Shown in pieces: positions 1-8,286 of a DNA stretch of 28,836 nucleotides (its first letter is position 1; the number at the start of each line of letters is the position of its first letter). Origin of the DNA: a virus; IMG/VR virus record IMGVR_UViG_3300028277_000015, positions 1 to 28,836 of that record; one strand, given 5' to 3'. The notes under the pieces were generated by a model, which made no database searches, had not been told where the DNA came from, and was given only the letters and a program-made list of their open reading frames with translations. Both the position numbers and the translations under genes were made by a program.

Positions 1-248
1 CCGACTGTTTCAAGTATGGTTTCTAGCAATTCATGATCATCCTGTGCTTGGTGAAAGTTTCGTTTAAATGCTGTACGAACAGCCTTTTTCAAAACACTAG
101 GTTTCACATCTAGTTCTTCGGCGATAGCCTTAATAGTATCATTAAGACCTTCATTTAGGGTTTGAACTTCTGTCATAACACTAACGCCCTCATTAATAAG
201 GTATGTTAGTTTAGTCTTCTGTTCGGTGTTAAAAATTGGTATTGGCAT
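1..248 (-). CDS. dsbA: DsbA-like late-transcription accessory protein (3' end cut by window)
   Basis: The frame opens at an ATG (246-248) and runs off the left edge, giving 82 visible residues beginning MPIPIFNTEQKTKLTYL. The middle reads VQTLNEGLNDTIKAIAEEL followed by DVKPSVLKKAVRTAFKRNF, which I recognise as the helical T4 DsbA family, double-stranded-DNA-binding proteins that assist late-promoter transcription. T4 DsbA is about 89 residues, so only a few residues should be missing. An AAAAGGAT ribosome site lies about 8 nt before the ATG, and a perfect sigma70 promoter lies 41-69 bases upstream. That suggests expression by unmodified host polymerase. The family call is from memory of T4-like homologues. 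Confidence 0.75.
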   Translation of the reverse strand, partial: MPIPIFNTEQKTKLTYLINEGVSVMTEVQTLNEGLNDTIKAIAEELDVKPSVLKKAVRTAFKRNFHQAQDDHELLETILETV

Positions 249-288
249 TTGTTATCCTTTTATGTAATAGTGTTATTCATTGCATCGA

Positions 289-317
289 ATTATAACAAAA
301 AGATCTTAGAATGTCAA
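289..317 (-). promoter_or_regulatory. Perfect-consensus sigma70 promoter for the dsbA-like gene
   Basis: On the minus strand, TTGACA (312-317) is followed after exactly 17 bases by TATAAT (289-294). Both hexamers match the bacterial sigma70 consensus at every position with ideal spacing. The -10 element lies in the gap between gene 314-1342 and the dsbA-like start at 248; the -35 reaches three bases into the upstream stop region. Transcription would begin near 282, giving a leader of roughly 35 nt containing the AAAAGGAT ribosome site. Confidence 0.8.
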
Positions 318-1342
318 TAGAGTGTTATTTTTTTAATTATATCGTCATAGAATGATTTGGTATATAATGCACTATGATATTCTTTTAATACACTTTGGTT
401 ATGCATAGCTAACGCATCTAAATCAACATTGTTTGCAGTTATGTTATTTTTAAGAATTCCTATAATTAATTGAATTTGTGAATAACGGTTAGGCATTAAA
501 TCTAGCATGTAATTTAATGGATGTGCTTTTAAGTTTAGGCTGTTTAATAATTGTTCACTCGTGTTGTTGCTATTTAATATTAATGATATGTTAGGGAGTT
601 GCAAACTTTTGATACTCTTTTCAGTAAACACAATAAAAGGATTATCATATTCATTTGATGAATTGTATGTCTCATTGATGACGGAATACTTTGTTTTTGA
701 TAATAAATCATATAAGTTTTCAGGTTCATCAAAATTCGTAAATGGCATTTCATTAATGTCGATTGATGAAGAATCAAAACCCGGATTCTCTGACACCGTT
801 TTTATAACATCGAGAGGGGTGGATATATTATGCTGTTGTAACCAATCAGGAATTTGATAACCCAGACAACTAACATACCCCTCGTGCAATAAATTATGTT
901 TGCTAAGTTCATTGAATAGCAATAACCGGTATTCTTCTACCCGCTGAATTAAGCAATCATATAATTTAGATGGGCGGTATTCATATCGGTAGTTATTGTA
1001 ATATACCCCATAGAATTCTTTTACGAATATAAATTGTAGGTTATCATATTGAAAGGAACCTCCATTGATAATATTGTCTGATATCAATACGATTTTGTTA
1101 TTGAATGTTTTGGCTATTTCATTAAGGTCAGTCATAAAGCCGTTGTCCCACATGATATCTGTAAATCCTAGCAATGCAAATGTTGCATCCGAATGGTCAG
1201 TATTCCAATTCTTGATGTCGGTGTCGATATCATTTGGTAATACGATAATACCAGCATCATTTAGAACATTTCGTAACTCGTTGGTAAAATGTGCCTCATT
1301 ATCTAACCACATTAAATGGTCTAGTGATATGCGTGCTTTCAT
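314..1342 (-). CDS. Divergent ITEKT-type glycosyltransferase-like protein
   Basis: A 342-residue protein with no signal peptide or membrane segment. Its C-terminal third contains FIVFTEKSIKSLQLPNISL, then a stretch ending in PNRYSQIQLIIGIL. This parallels the C-terminus of the protein at 9211-10335 (YITEKTLKCLLGQTAFVPV ... DHDRLLGIVNLIK). That pattern recurs in phage and giant-virus proteins linked to glycosyl transfer. Here it is degenerate (T-E-K-S, no glycines), so catalysis is doubtful. The N-terminal part is not recognisable. It follows the coiled-coil gene by 8 bp and does not carry the capsid-targeting-like leader of its upstream neighbours. A paralogous relation to 9211-10335 is my inference from the motif alone. 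Confidence 0.45.
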   Translation of the reverse strand: MKARISLDHLMWLDNEAHFTNELRNVLNDAGIIVLPNDIDTDIKNWNTDHSDATFALLGFTDIMWDNGFMTDLNEIAKTFNNKIVLISDNIINGGSFQYDNLQFIFVKEFYGVYYNNYRYEYRPSKLYDCLIQRVEEYRLLLFNELSKHNLLHEGYVSCLGYQIPDWLQQHNISTPLDVIKTVSENPGFDSSSIDINEMPFTNFDEPENLYDLLSKTKYSVINETYNSSNEYDNPFIVFTEKSIKSLQLPNISLILNSNNTSEQLLNSLNLKAHPLNYMLDLMPNRYSQIQLIIGILKNNITANNVDLDALAMHNQSVLKEYHSALYTKSFYDDIIKKITLY

Positions 1343-1350
1343 TGCTGTAT

Positions 1351-2148
1351 TTACACCATCGGTTGTTCATCTTTTGGATTTTGAAATGCTACTAGCTTAT
1401 CTTCTAATTCTCGCTGTGCCATTTGTTTCTTGTGATTGTGAGAATTAGTATGTGTATTTTGGTCAATATTTATCAATGAATGTGAGAGGTCATCTTTGAG
1501 GTTATCTATATCAGCCTTGGACTCGTCCCATTCATCCTGCATTGATTCCATATTCTGCGTCAACACATCTTGTGTGTGATATAATTTTTTTATTTTATCT
1601 TCGTATTCTCTTTCTAATTCTTTTAGTTTGGTAACTTCAGCAGAATACTGTGCGGTAGTATTAGATACTGCATCAAATGCTGATTTAACATGCGCATCAA
1701 TATTTTGTATATCACCCATTTTACCAGCATACTCTTTCTCTTTCTGTATTAGATTTTCAGTTTTCTCTTCTATATCTGCGATATCAGAATCAAACATTGC
1801 GTGTAGTTGTGCAATCTTCGATTTTCTTTTAGCTGTTTCGGTTTCAAGATCTTTTTCAAGATCATCTTCGCGTTGTTTTAACCGTATAACATTCTTTTCT
1901 AGCTTGTCCTCCCGATCTTTCAAATCGTCAATCTGTTCTTGGTCACGATCTTGTTCTCGTGACCATTGGGTTACTATCGCTTCAAGATCAGTCTCTGCAT
2001 ATCCGGTAGACGCTGATGCTTTTTGAATCTTCCGTTTCAGTAATGGATCACGGATTTTAATGTCTTGGTGATCATCTTTTTCTTTGTTCGACGCACCTTT
2101 GATCGATTTTGCCTTGTCATCTTTTTCAAATAAGTTATACAAATTCAT
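1351..2148 (-). CDS. Leader-tagged coiled-coil protein
   Basis: A 265-residue, highly charged protein. Residues about 60-235 are rich in E, K, D, Q and L at heptad-like spacing (DDLKDREDKLEKNVIRLKQ, KTENLIQKEKEYAGKM), so a long coiled coil is predicted. The N-terminus MNLYNLFE/KDDKAKSIKG resembles T4 gp21-type cleavage leaders (hydrophobic-x-Glu before the cut), although P1' is Lys. Its start overlaps the stop of the 49-residue gene (2145-2294) in an ATGA junction. A scaffold or internal head role would fit the composition and leader but is not shown; no known family was recognised. Confidence 0.6.
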   Translation of the reverse strand: MNLYNLFEKDDKAKSIKGASNKEKDDHQDIKIRDPLLKRKIQKASASTGYAETDLEAIVTQWSREQDRDQEQIDDLKDREDKLEKNVIRLKQREDDLEKDLETETAKRKSKIAQLHAMFDSDIADIEEKTENLIQKEKEYAGKMGDIQNIDAHVKSAFDAVSNTTAQYSAEVTKLKELEREYEDKIKKLYHTQDVLTQNMESMQDEWDESKADIDNLKDDLSHSLINIDQNTHTNSHNHKKQMAQRELEDKLVAFQNPKDEQPMV

Positions 2149-2294
2149 TTTTTCTTGCCTTTTTTCTTTGCTTTCTTTTTATTCACTGAGTTAGCATATA
2201 TACTAGGATTCCTTTTTATTGGTTCGCCCAATGGGGCAGATACGGTAGCTATTCCGCCTGCTGAAGTCATTTCCATTATTTCTTTAATTTTCAT
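2145..2294 (-). CDS. Small leader-tagged basic protein with SAGGIATVSAPLG motif
   Basis: A 49-residue protein starting MKIKEIMEMTSAGGIATVS and ending in a lysine-rich tail (KKKAKKKGKKK). The segment TSAGGIATVSAPLG followed by a basic tail is typical of small proteins encoded near head genes of T4-like and other large phages. The start MKIKEIMEM matches the leader class shared across this block. It overlaps the upstream gene by 11 bp and ends in an ATGA junction with the next start at 2148, so translation is probably coupled. The basic tail suggests DNA contact inside the capsid (inference). Confidence 0.65.
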   Translation of the reverse strand: MKIKEIMEMTSAGGIATVSAPLGEPIKRNPSIYANSVNKKKAKKKGKKK

Positions 2295-2583
2295 TTAATA
2301 TCTCAAATTTTGTGTCAGATAATATGTTACCTGGGCCATATTTCACTCTCGTATTTTCTATCTTAAAATTACTTAGTTGTGGTTCTACTTTTTCTAATCG
2401 AAATTCATATGTACCATGTTCAGCTTCTACTTGCAGTATTTCGGTCAAATAAACTGGTTCTTTCCATTTGAATGTTCGTTCGCAGAATAGTTCATCTTCA
2501 ACATATATCCTATATTCCGGCGCAATGCCTTCCCAATCGCAATGCAAATCAAATAATATTTTTACAAATACTGGTTCCATCAT
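2284..2583 (-). CDS. Small beta-rich carbohydrate-binding-like protein
   Basis: A 99-residue protein beginning MMEPVFVKILFDLHCDWEG. It consists of alternating hydrophobic/polar strands (YRIYVEDELFCERTF, GTYEFRLEKVEP). Its layout resembles the N-terminal part of the protein at 21181-21633 and of small phage beta-sandwich proteins often called carbohydrate-binding. It has no capsid-targeting-like leader. Either Met (2583 or 2580) could initiate, and no clear Shine-Dalgarno is present. The sequence TAAATA lies two bases before the first ATG. Binding function is inferred from fold-like appearance only. Confidence 0.5.
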   Translation of the reverse strand: MMEPVFVKILFDLHCDWEGIAPEYRIYVEDELFCERTFKWKEPVYLTEILQVEAEHGTYEFRLEKVEPQLSNFKIENTRVKYGPGNILSDTKFEILNEN

Positions 2584-2621
2584 TATATTTAGTCATAATC
2601 ATTGCGCAGTGCTTGCAGCTG

Positions 2622-5600
2622 TCATTCAGATTCGCCACTGTATAAATCATCTACAATATCAATCAAGTCATTGAGATGCGGTTGGTATAACCTTGGCTTC
2701 TTTCTGATTTGCTTATTAGTGAATTCAATCTTTTCTAGACCACCATCAGGTGTAACAACCACCGTGATCAATGTTTTAGTGCCATCTTCAGTTTCTAACA
2801 TTAACCTCCACTCATCAGCATTCACTTTTTTCCATTGATGATGATCCTCATATGTGATTTTACCATGCTGGTATCCAAACATCTTTTGATTATCTTTGAT
2901 TTCGTGTAATTTGCCTCGGTTATAATATAAATCATTGTCTATTAAGAATCTACTGCCCGCTAACTTCTGAATCTTCATCAGTTTCCCAATCTCACTCTTG
3001 AAATTAACCAATGTGGAATTATTTGCCAATTGTGTATTATCTTCGGCTATATTGAATATCGCTGATATTATCATTCCCTCTTTTTCGACTATTACACGTA
3101 ATAATGGCTTATTTCTTCGGTAGAATGTGTAGTAATCATCATTCCTTGTATCATGTGAAATCGTACCATTATTGTTGATGCCCCCATGAGGGACTAATGG
3201 TGTTATGCCATACTGGTGTGCTATTGTGTTGCTATAACGGTAGGTGTTTCCCATGTCATCCTTTATTTTATTAGACATCACACTGTTGATTGCTGGGTCA
3301 TTGTCATTGTAAACTTCGCTGACCCATTTGCCTGTTTTGGTTCTTGCTATGGTTGAGGATGGATACTGTTCTTCCATCTTTTTCACACCACCCATATTTA
3401 CATCATGTACCAACCCATGTTTCCATAATTTAGAATAAAAATCAGAGTTATGTCTAATGTCAGTGCCATCAGATGTGATGCGGTTGATAAAAAATTTAAT
3501 GCGATTATTGCTGTTGTCTAATAATTCCACCCCCCGTGCGAATAATTCATCATATGAATGGCTATACATCTCGCAATCATACGATGTATCTTTCGTCTTG
3601 CTTATCAGACTAGCAATATGAACATTATCCGTTGCATTGTAAAACATATATTCATTGGCACCGGTAGACTTTAATTCGTAGATTTCGAGTTTTTTGTTTT
3701 TAACGGTCTTTGACACAATCTTTTTAGGTTGTGTCATTGGACCTTTCCATGATTCATTCATATCACTATATGTTATTCCTAACGATTTAATAGTATCATT
3801 GAACTTGTGTGCATCATAGCCACCACTTCGCCCGACATTGAATTCATTTAATATAGAGGCAATGTGATTCCGATTCTGTGTTACCTTTAGGCGATTCATA
3901 TTTGATATTTCGCTGATAGTTATTGGCTTATCCTCACCAGCCCGCCACTGGTGTCTATCAGAAAATCCGAATCGAACCATTTCTTGGTGATTCTCATCAA
4001 ATACACGGATAGCATTGGCAGTTTTAACTGCTGAAATGTTACCATAATTGCTACTAGATACACCCGCAGTGGTAGGGTTGTCAGTGAACTTTTCTTTTAC
4101 CTCACTGTAAAAGATGCCATTATTTTCTAACCGTGACTTGCTATGGTCATCCATTGCATCATTGATGTCTAGTTTATTCAACACATTGATGATATTGCTA
4201 ATATCATTCTTGTCTATGCGGTGGTCATTACCAACTGATATTTCGCTGCTGATTTCTATATGTGACCCTGGTGATGCGATATAAATTGATTTTTCATTTG
4301 CATCAGCATCGTCTGATATAGATGACTTTGACGATAATGCATGGTATGCACCGACGATACCACTTCGTGCTAGTTTTTTGCCTACTACCGAGACATCGGC
4401 AGATACTCTCAAATCAGTTCCTTGAAACAAGTAATCTCCACCATATAATTGTAGGCTAATGTATGGTCTATCTTCTTCATTTAACTTGTTAACCATTTTG
4501 ATAAAAGAAGGTTTTATATCATGATCCCTTCCACCAACACTAACAACGTGTCTTTCAGACCCCATAATTGGTCTAAGAGATATTTTGTCAGCCATCATGC
4601 CATCTACTATGTAAAATATTCCATCATTTATCAATCGATATTTTTCATTGCCTTCACTGTATAGTAATTTACCAGCATCATCGTATGATACTATCATTCC
4701 ATTGTTGTCGTTTGTTAAGTAACCCCCTAATTCCCATATCTTACTGCCTGGTTCTAGTTTAGGACTTACCGACGCTATGTATTCCGCAATGCTACGTTTT
4801 TCTGATTCTGATGTTCCACTCCATTCTAATTGCACCCACGCACCTTCTTGCCTCCCTCTATAACTCTTCCTTTCGTCAATTTTCGCAATAATACGCTTCT
4901 TTTTGTCGGTGAAGAAATATGAGGTAAATCCAGAATGTAAATCAATGCTGTATGTTGTGTATTTTTCCGACGAATCAACTATTGTAGAAAGATCAAACAG
5001 TGTCCCATATGTTTTTGAGGCAGCGTGATAGCTAACATTCATTGCATTTATATCACCACTGCCCTGATGATTTGGTGGCACAGCCAATTTATTCAACATT
5101 GGTATGGCATATGGAATATATATTGGCAATGGTGCTCTGTTTTGCTTGCCTTTGATCTGAACTAATTGACCTCCTGTAACTTCGATTGCCATATATGGGT
5201 TATTGCCTACATCACGTAAACTGAATAATTGGGTATTTCCAGATTTCACTTTTTCAGGCCAGCCGAATGATTTTTGTTTTAAACAGTTTTGAATACGGTG
5301 TCCCTCCCGTGTGATACATTCATCAGATGTCAGTGTATACCAAGCATATCCATCTCCTACATCTAACACCTTTTGTATCCCCTCTCCTTCATCTGCTACT
5401 GATACATTGCCTTTACCCTTGACAGAAGCATCTATCCTACCCATCCAGTTGCTAGATGCTTCAAGGGCTTGTGCCATTGACATATTCTTTAGACCTTTGA
5501 TGGTTCTAATAGATGCTGCCATCCTAGCTTGATCTGCTTCCCCTGCACCACCAGCATTGTTATACAAGGATACTAACCAATCTAATATGTGTTCAAAATT

Positions 5601-5942
5601 AGTTCTTAGATCATTGGTTGGGGTGAACTTATGTAATGCTACTCCCTCTTTTTGGCGTTTTTTCATCCACGGTTCAGCGTTTCTGCTGAAGTTGGTAATC
5701 AATTCATTATTATCTTCGCTGTTGATAATATATTTTTTGCCCCGGTTAGTGAACCATCTTTTTAGTCCATCAGGGAGTTCTTCTCTAGCTGCAACCATTG
5801 CATCCATGAAGTTATCAATGGCTGGTATGTTGATCACATTTAATTCTAATAATATTTGACCAACAGATCTATGTTCTCTAATTATAGATTTTGATTCTTT
5901 TAATGTTACAGTTGGTGTAATTTCTATGTCACTTAATCTCAT
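2622..5942 (-). CDS. Giant leader-tagged protein with PcfJ-like domain
   Basis: I place the start at 5942 rather than the upstream in-frame ATG at 5972. It forms an ATGA overlap with the preceding stop and has AAGGAT at proper spacing. It also gives the leader-like N-terminus MRLSDIEITPTVTLKE. The product is 1106 residues. Residues about 20-130 contain RSVGQILLELNV, LPDGLKRWF and HILDWLVSLYN. Residues about 195-275 contain WYTLTSDE, GHRIQNCLKQ, TQLFSLRDVG and QIKGKQNRAP. That is the PcfJ-like signature seen in many large phages, whose molecular role is unknown. The remaining roughly 800 residues look like repeated beta-rich modules with no recognised domain. Its size and leader make it a candidate internal or delivered protein. 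Confidence 0.7.
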   Translation of the reverse strand: MRLSDIEITPTVTLKESKSIIREHRSVGQILLELNVINIPAIDNFMDAMVAAREELPDGLKRWFTNRGKKYIINSEDNNELITNFSRNAEPWMKKRQKEGVALHKFTPTNDLRTNFEHILDWLVSLYNNAGGAGEADQARMAASIRTIKGLKNMSMAQALEASSNWMGRIDASVKGKGNVSVADEGEGIQKVLDVGDGYAWYTLTSDECITREGHRIQNCLKQKSFGWPEKVKSGNTQLFSLRDVGNNPYMAIEVTGGQLVQIKGKQNRAPLPIYIPYAIPMLNKLAVPPNHQGSGDINAMNVSYHAASKTYGTLFDLSTIVDSSEKYTTYSIDLHSGFTSYFFTDKKKRIIAKIDERKSYRGRQEGAWVQLEWSGTSESEKRSIAEYIASVSPKLEPGSKIWELGGYLTNDNNGMIVSYDDAGKLLYSEGNEKYRLINDGIFYIVDGMMADKISLRPIMGSERHVVSVGGRDHDIKPSFIKMVNKLNEEDRPYISLQLYGGDYLFQGTDLRVSADVSVVGKKLARSGIVGAYHALSSKSSISDDADANEKSIYIASPGSHIEISSEISVGNDHRIDKNDISNIINVLNKLDINDAMDDHSKSRLENNGIFYSEVKEKFTDNPTTAGVSSSNYGNISAVKTANAIRVFDENHQEMVRFGFSDRHQWRAGEDKPITISEISNMNRLKVTQNRNHIASILNEFNVGRSGGYDAHKFNDTIKSLGITYSDMNESWKGPMTQPKKIVSKTVKNKKLEIYELKSTGANEYMFYNATDNVHIASLISKTKDTSYDCEMYSHSYDELFARGVELLDNSNNRIKFFINRITSDGTDIRHNSDFYSKLWKHGLVHDVNMGGVKKMEEQYPSSTIARTKTGKWVSEVYNDNDPAINSVMSNKIKDDMGNTYRYSNTIAHQYGITPLVPHGGINNNGTISHDTRNDDYYTFYRRNKPLLRVIVEKEGMIISAIFNIAEDNTQLANNSTLVNFKSEIGKLMKIQKLAGSRFLIDNDLYYNRGKLHEIKDNQKMFGYQHGKITYEDHHQWKKVNADEWRLMLETEDGTKTLITVVVTPDGGLEKIEFTNKQIRKKPRLYQPHLNDLIDIVDDLYSGESE

Positions 5943-6382
5943 TCGCTTAAATCCTTGTATGTAATAGTCCAATCGCTTAATCTTACGGTTATATCAGTAA
6001 GAAACATATGATATTCATTGGTGTCTTTTAAAAATAAACTCTTTATTGCTGTGTCGTTATTATTAGGGAACGATGCGGTTTTCCCATTTAAATCCTCAAA
6101 CCTAGCCATTTTGCCTATGCTCACCAAAATGGCATCTACTGTAAATGATGAAATATTAATCCATTTATGTCCTGGAATTGCCATTATTCCCACAGGCATG
6201 AACCTTGAACCAACGTCATCATTTGATAGTTTGGTATTGCCCCATGCCTCATATAAGTTGTCTAATACTGGGGTAGGTCCAGTACTTTCAAATAACTCAT
6301 TGGTTGCTTGAAGTCCTAGTTCTTTGATTGCTATGTGGAATTGGGTATCAACAACACTATCATTGATTTCATCAATTCTCAT
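5939..6382 (-). CDS. Leader-tagged protein of unknown function
   Basis: A 147-residue protein beginning MRIDEINDSVVDTQFHIAI. The first six residues match the M-(K/R)-(I/L)-x-E-(I/L) pattern shared by its neighbours. The rest is a mixed alpha/beta sequence (HKWINISSFTVDAILVSIG, FLTDITVRLSDWTITY) with no recognised catalytic motif, membrane segment or cysteine. It ends in an ATGA overlap with the 1106-residue gene, so the two are probably translationally coupled and may act together. No family recognised. Confidence 0.55.
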   Translation of the reverse strand: MRIDEINDSVVDTQFHIAIKELGLQATNELFESTGPTPVLDNLYEAWGNTKLSNDDVGSRFMPVGIMAIPGHKWINISSFTVDAILVSIGKMARFEDLNGKTASFPNNNDTAIKSLFLKDTNEYHMFLTDITVRLSDWTITYKDLSE

Positions 6383-6412
6383 GTAGTCATCTTCCTAGTT
6401 TAATGTGATGCA

Positions 6413-6652
6413 TCACACAAATGCACCTTTTATCGCTTCCCACCAATGCTTGCCTTTACTGTCTGAATCTAACCAAGATTGATAATCTTCATACTCCATT
6501 CCTGGTATCTCATATGAACGACCAGAGAGAGTAGTCATCCAGACTGAACCAGAATCTTCATCGTATGATAAATCTTCAATCCACGAACTAATAACCCCCT
6601 CTTCATTGAGAATTTCCATCAACGGGTTATCTTTTAATTCGAATAGTTTCAT
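6413..6652 (-). CDS. Leader-tagged KTSC-domain protein
   Basis: A 79-residue protein. Residues about 20-75 read SSWIEDLSYDEDSG, then WMTTLSGRSYEIPGMEYEDY, then SWLDSDSKGKHWWEAIKG. This follows the KTSC pattern: Ser then an Ile-x-x-Ile/Leu-x-Tyr strand, an SG-x-x-Y turn, a helix, and SKG before the final helix. KTSC is a small domain found alone or in phage and lysyl-tRNA-synthetase-related proteins; its role is unknown. The N-terminal extension MKLFELKDNPLMEILNE/EG is the leader type common to this block and is not part of KTSC. It starts in an ATGA overlap with the upstream gene. Confidence 0.6.
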   Translation of the reverse strand: MKLFELKDNPLMEILNEEGVISSWIEDLSYDEDSGSVWMTTLSGRSYEIPGMEYEDYQSWLDSDSKGKHWWEAIKGAFV

Positions 6653-7377
6653 AAACCCTGACTTATTTTATCCAATTTATCATCGTATCGGGTGAAGAAT
6701 TTTTGCAACATACCCTCTAATCGTTGGTATCTAACATCATCATTGTATTCTTCATTAATGTACTGGGTTGGATCAATGCTTTCTAATTGTGCCAACTTAT
6801 CTTTTAATTTTTGTTTAGCGGCTGGGGTTTGTTTTATAGAAAACGCTGGTTTTACTTCGTCTTTGTACTTTGGCGGGGTATATGCGGCAATGATTAGTTC
6901 GATTGCTTTAGTTAATTCAGGGAACATATCTTCTGTCAAAAAATCTACTTTGGAAATCAATTCATCAGGCAGATTTTTAATCATTTCATCTTTGTTCTTG
7001 GCGAGCATTACGCCACCCTTTGTTTTTGTTGTTGCTTTTGCTATCTGGACAATGATATCCTTTGTTTCTACAGCTCTGGTATATGCTTCATCAATTGGAT
7101 CAAATGTTTCGTTCTGGATTTTGTCACGCATTTTGTCTTTTAATGCTTGTCGTGCCCGTGATAATTTGTTTGCTTGGTCTTCTAGCTTCATATATTGGTT
7201 AGCCATTCTAGTCCACGAACCCCCAAAATAAGAACCGATTTTAGCAACTAATTTTGTTACTTGGCTAGGAGAATTTGTTTCTTCGGTACCAGCATATGTT
7301 TTATATTCAACATTCGGATCATCTATTCGATCTTCCATTAGTTGTATTGTTTGTTTCATTGTGTCGTGTAAATTCAT
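6649..7377 (-). CDS. Leader-tagged helical phage protein
   Basis: A 242-residue, predominantly helical, charged protein with N-terminus MNLHDTMKQTIQLME/DR. The central part (GSYFGGSWTRMANQYMKLE, EAYTRAVETKDIIVQIAK, LPDELISKVDFL, PELTKAIELIIAAY) resembles a family I have seen in T4-like and other large phages: a G-S-Y/F-G turn, a TR-(V/A)-VET helix and paired helices. That family has no assigned function and may be a head-core component. The start has a good site (ATAAGGATTTATAATG) and lies 23 nt downstream of an AATAAATA box in a 63-bp gap, so a transcript may begin here. Confidence 0.6.
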   Translation of the reverse strand: MNLHDTMKQTIQLMEDRIDDPNVEYKTYAGTEETNSPSQVTKLVAKIGSYFGGSWTRMANQYMKLEDQANKLSRARQALKDKMRDKIQNETFDPIDEAYTRAVETKDIIVQIAKATTKTKGGVMLAKNKDEMIKNLPDELISKVDFLTEDMFPELTKAIELIIAAYTPPKYKDEVKPAFSIKQTPAAKQKLKDKLAQLESIDPTQYINEEYNDDVRYQRLEGMLQKFFTRYDDKLDKISQGL

Positions 7378-7400
7378 TATAAATCCTTATATTTTACACT

Positions 7401-7408
7401 TATTTATT
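7401..7408 (-). promoter_or_regulatory. Candidate T4-type late promoter box (AATAAATA)
   Basis: AATAAATA on the minus strand fits the T4-like late -10 pattern NATAAATA. It lies in a 63-bp intergenic gap, 23 nt before the ATG at 7377, with the AGGAT ribosome site between. A late-transcription accessory gene (dsbA-like) in the same window makes such promoters plausible. In DNA this AT-rich the motif also occurs by chance, so position is the main support. Confidence 0.4.
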
Positions 7409-7440
7409 AGATTTAAGAAAGAAACTCAAAAAGCGTTAGA

Positions 7441-7791
7441 TCACAATTCTGATGCTGTGCTAAGATTGTGTGATAATATTGCTAGTGTATCCTGGGCGAC
7501 CATATGTATGGTCGATTTAACTAACGGAGTATCATCAATCAATGGTTCCCATTGTATTTTCTTTAAGTGAATTATCTCATTAACTGCTTCTGCTATTTCA
7601 TTAACTGAGTAAAAATCAGTTATATGCGGTTGTTGTTTAATTATTTCTTTAACAACAGGAACAATCACCATTGAGGTAAAATCCCGGCGACTAAACGAGT
7701 TCGTTCTTCGATCGTATGTGAGATCTACTAGTTTGCTATTAACCATCCTAGATTTTGTTCGGGGTGCTTCAAATAAGTGTTGTAAATTCAT
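7441..7791 (-). CDS. Leader-tagged protein of unknown function
   Basis: A 116-residue protein. Its N-terminus MNLQHLFE/APRTKSRMV is one of the best matches in the window to a T4 gp21 prohead-protease site (Leu-x-Glu before Ala). After the leader the sequence is basic, then helical (VVKEIIKQQPHITDF, VNEIAEAVNEIIHLKKI). No domain was recognised. A GATAAATA box lies 20 nt upstream, with a GGATAAT ribosome site between box and ATG. The final 63-bp gap separates it from the next gene. Confidence 0.55.
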   Translation of the reverse strand: MNLQHLFEAPRTKSRMVNSKLVDLTYDRRTNSFSRRDFTSMVIVPVVKEIIKQQPHITDFYSVNEIAEAVNEIIHLKKIQWEPLIDDTPLVKSTIHMVAQDTLAILSHNLSTASEL

Positions 7792-7797
7792 GTCATA

Positions 7798-8286
7798 TTA
7801 TCCATTCTTGATATTTATCCACTGATCATTAACCCATTCATGCGAAAAACCTTTTCTTTCTAATTCTTCTAACATTGCTAATAATGCTGGTTTAATCTTG
7901 TTGATTTTATCCAACTTAGCCGCTGGTAAATTCTGGTGTTTTGTTGCAGTCCTGTATAACTTCATTTCTCGTGCTATAAAGTTTTCGATTGTATCGTAAT
8001 TATCATCAGTTGGCGTAATTGTTTTTAGGAATTGTATTATGCCAACCGATAAATCTTTGAATCCTTCATTAACATCTGTGGTTAACATATTGTCTTTGGT
8101 GGGTTTTCTGGGTTCTTTTTTATCATGAAACTCTTGGTCAAAATATTGTTTCATGTCTTCTGTGCCCTTTCGCATTTGTGGTTTTATCTTGTCAGCAAAA
8201 TTCTTCATTTTGGGTTCCATTATGTCCCTGAACTTCATCATATCGCCTATAAAATCTTCTTGTGTTATTATTTCATCTAGTTTCAT
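7798..8286 (-). CDS. Leader-tagged helical protein of unknown function
   Basis: A 162-residue, lysine-rich and methionine-rich protein beginning MKLDEIITQEDFIGDMMKF. It is predicted helical throughout (PKMKNFADKIKPQMRKGTE, KIKPALLAMLEELERKGF), with no cysteines and no recognised motif. It overlaps the ADP-ribosyltransferase-like gene by 14 bp, so the two are coupled. A small charged helical protein next to a possible toxin-like enzyme could be a partner or another packaged protein; the sequence does not distinguish these. Confidence 0.55.
   Translation of the reverse strand: MKLDEIITQEDFIGDMMKFRDIMEPKMKNFADKIKPQMRKGTEDMKQYFDQEFHDKKEPRKPTKDNMLTTDVNEGFKDLSVGIIQFLKTITPTDDNYDTIENFIAREMKLYRTATKHQNLPAAKLDKINKIKPALLAMLEELERKGFSHEWVNDQWINIKNG
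7812..7819 (-). promoter_or_regulatory. Candidate T4-type late promoter box (GATAAATA)
   Basis: GATAAATA on the minus strand lies inside the 3' end of gene 7798-8286, 20 nt upstream of the ATG at 7791. The spacing resembles the boxes at 7401 and 14405. It could let the downstream tagged gene be transcribed separately late in infection. Chance occurrence cannot be excluded. Confidence 0.35.

Noticed and set aside
1628-2026. Plus-strand open frames, here and throughout the window
   Set aside because: All lie opposite stronger minus-strand genes, lack ribosome sites and known motifs, and have serine/cysteine-rich compositions typical of antisense readings of coding DNA.
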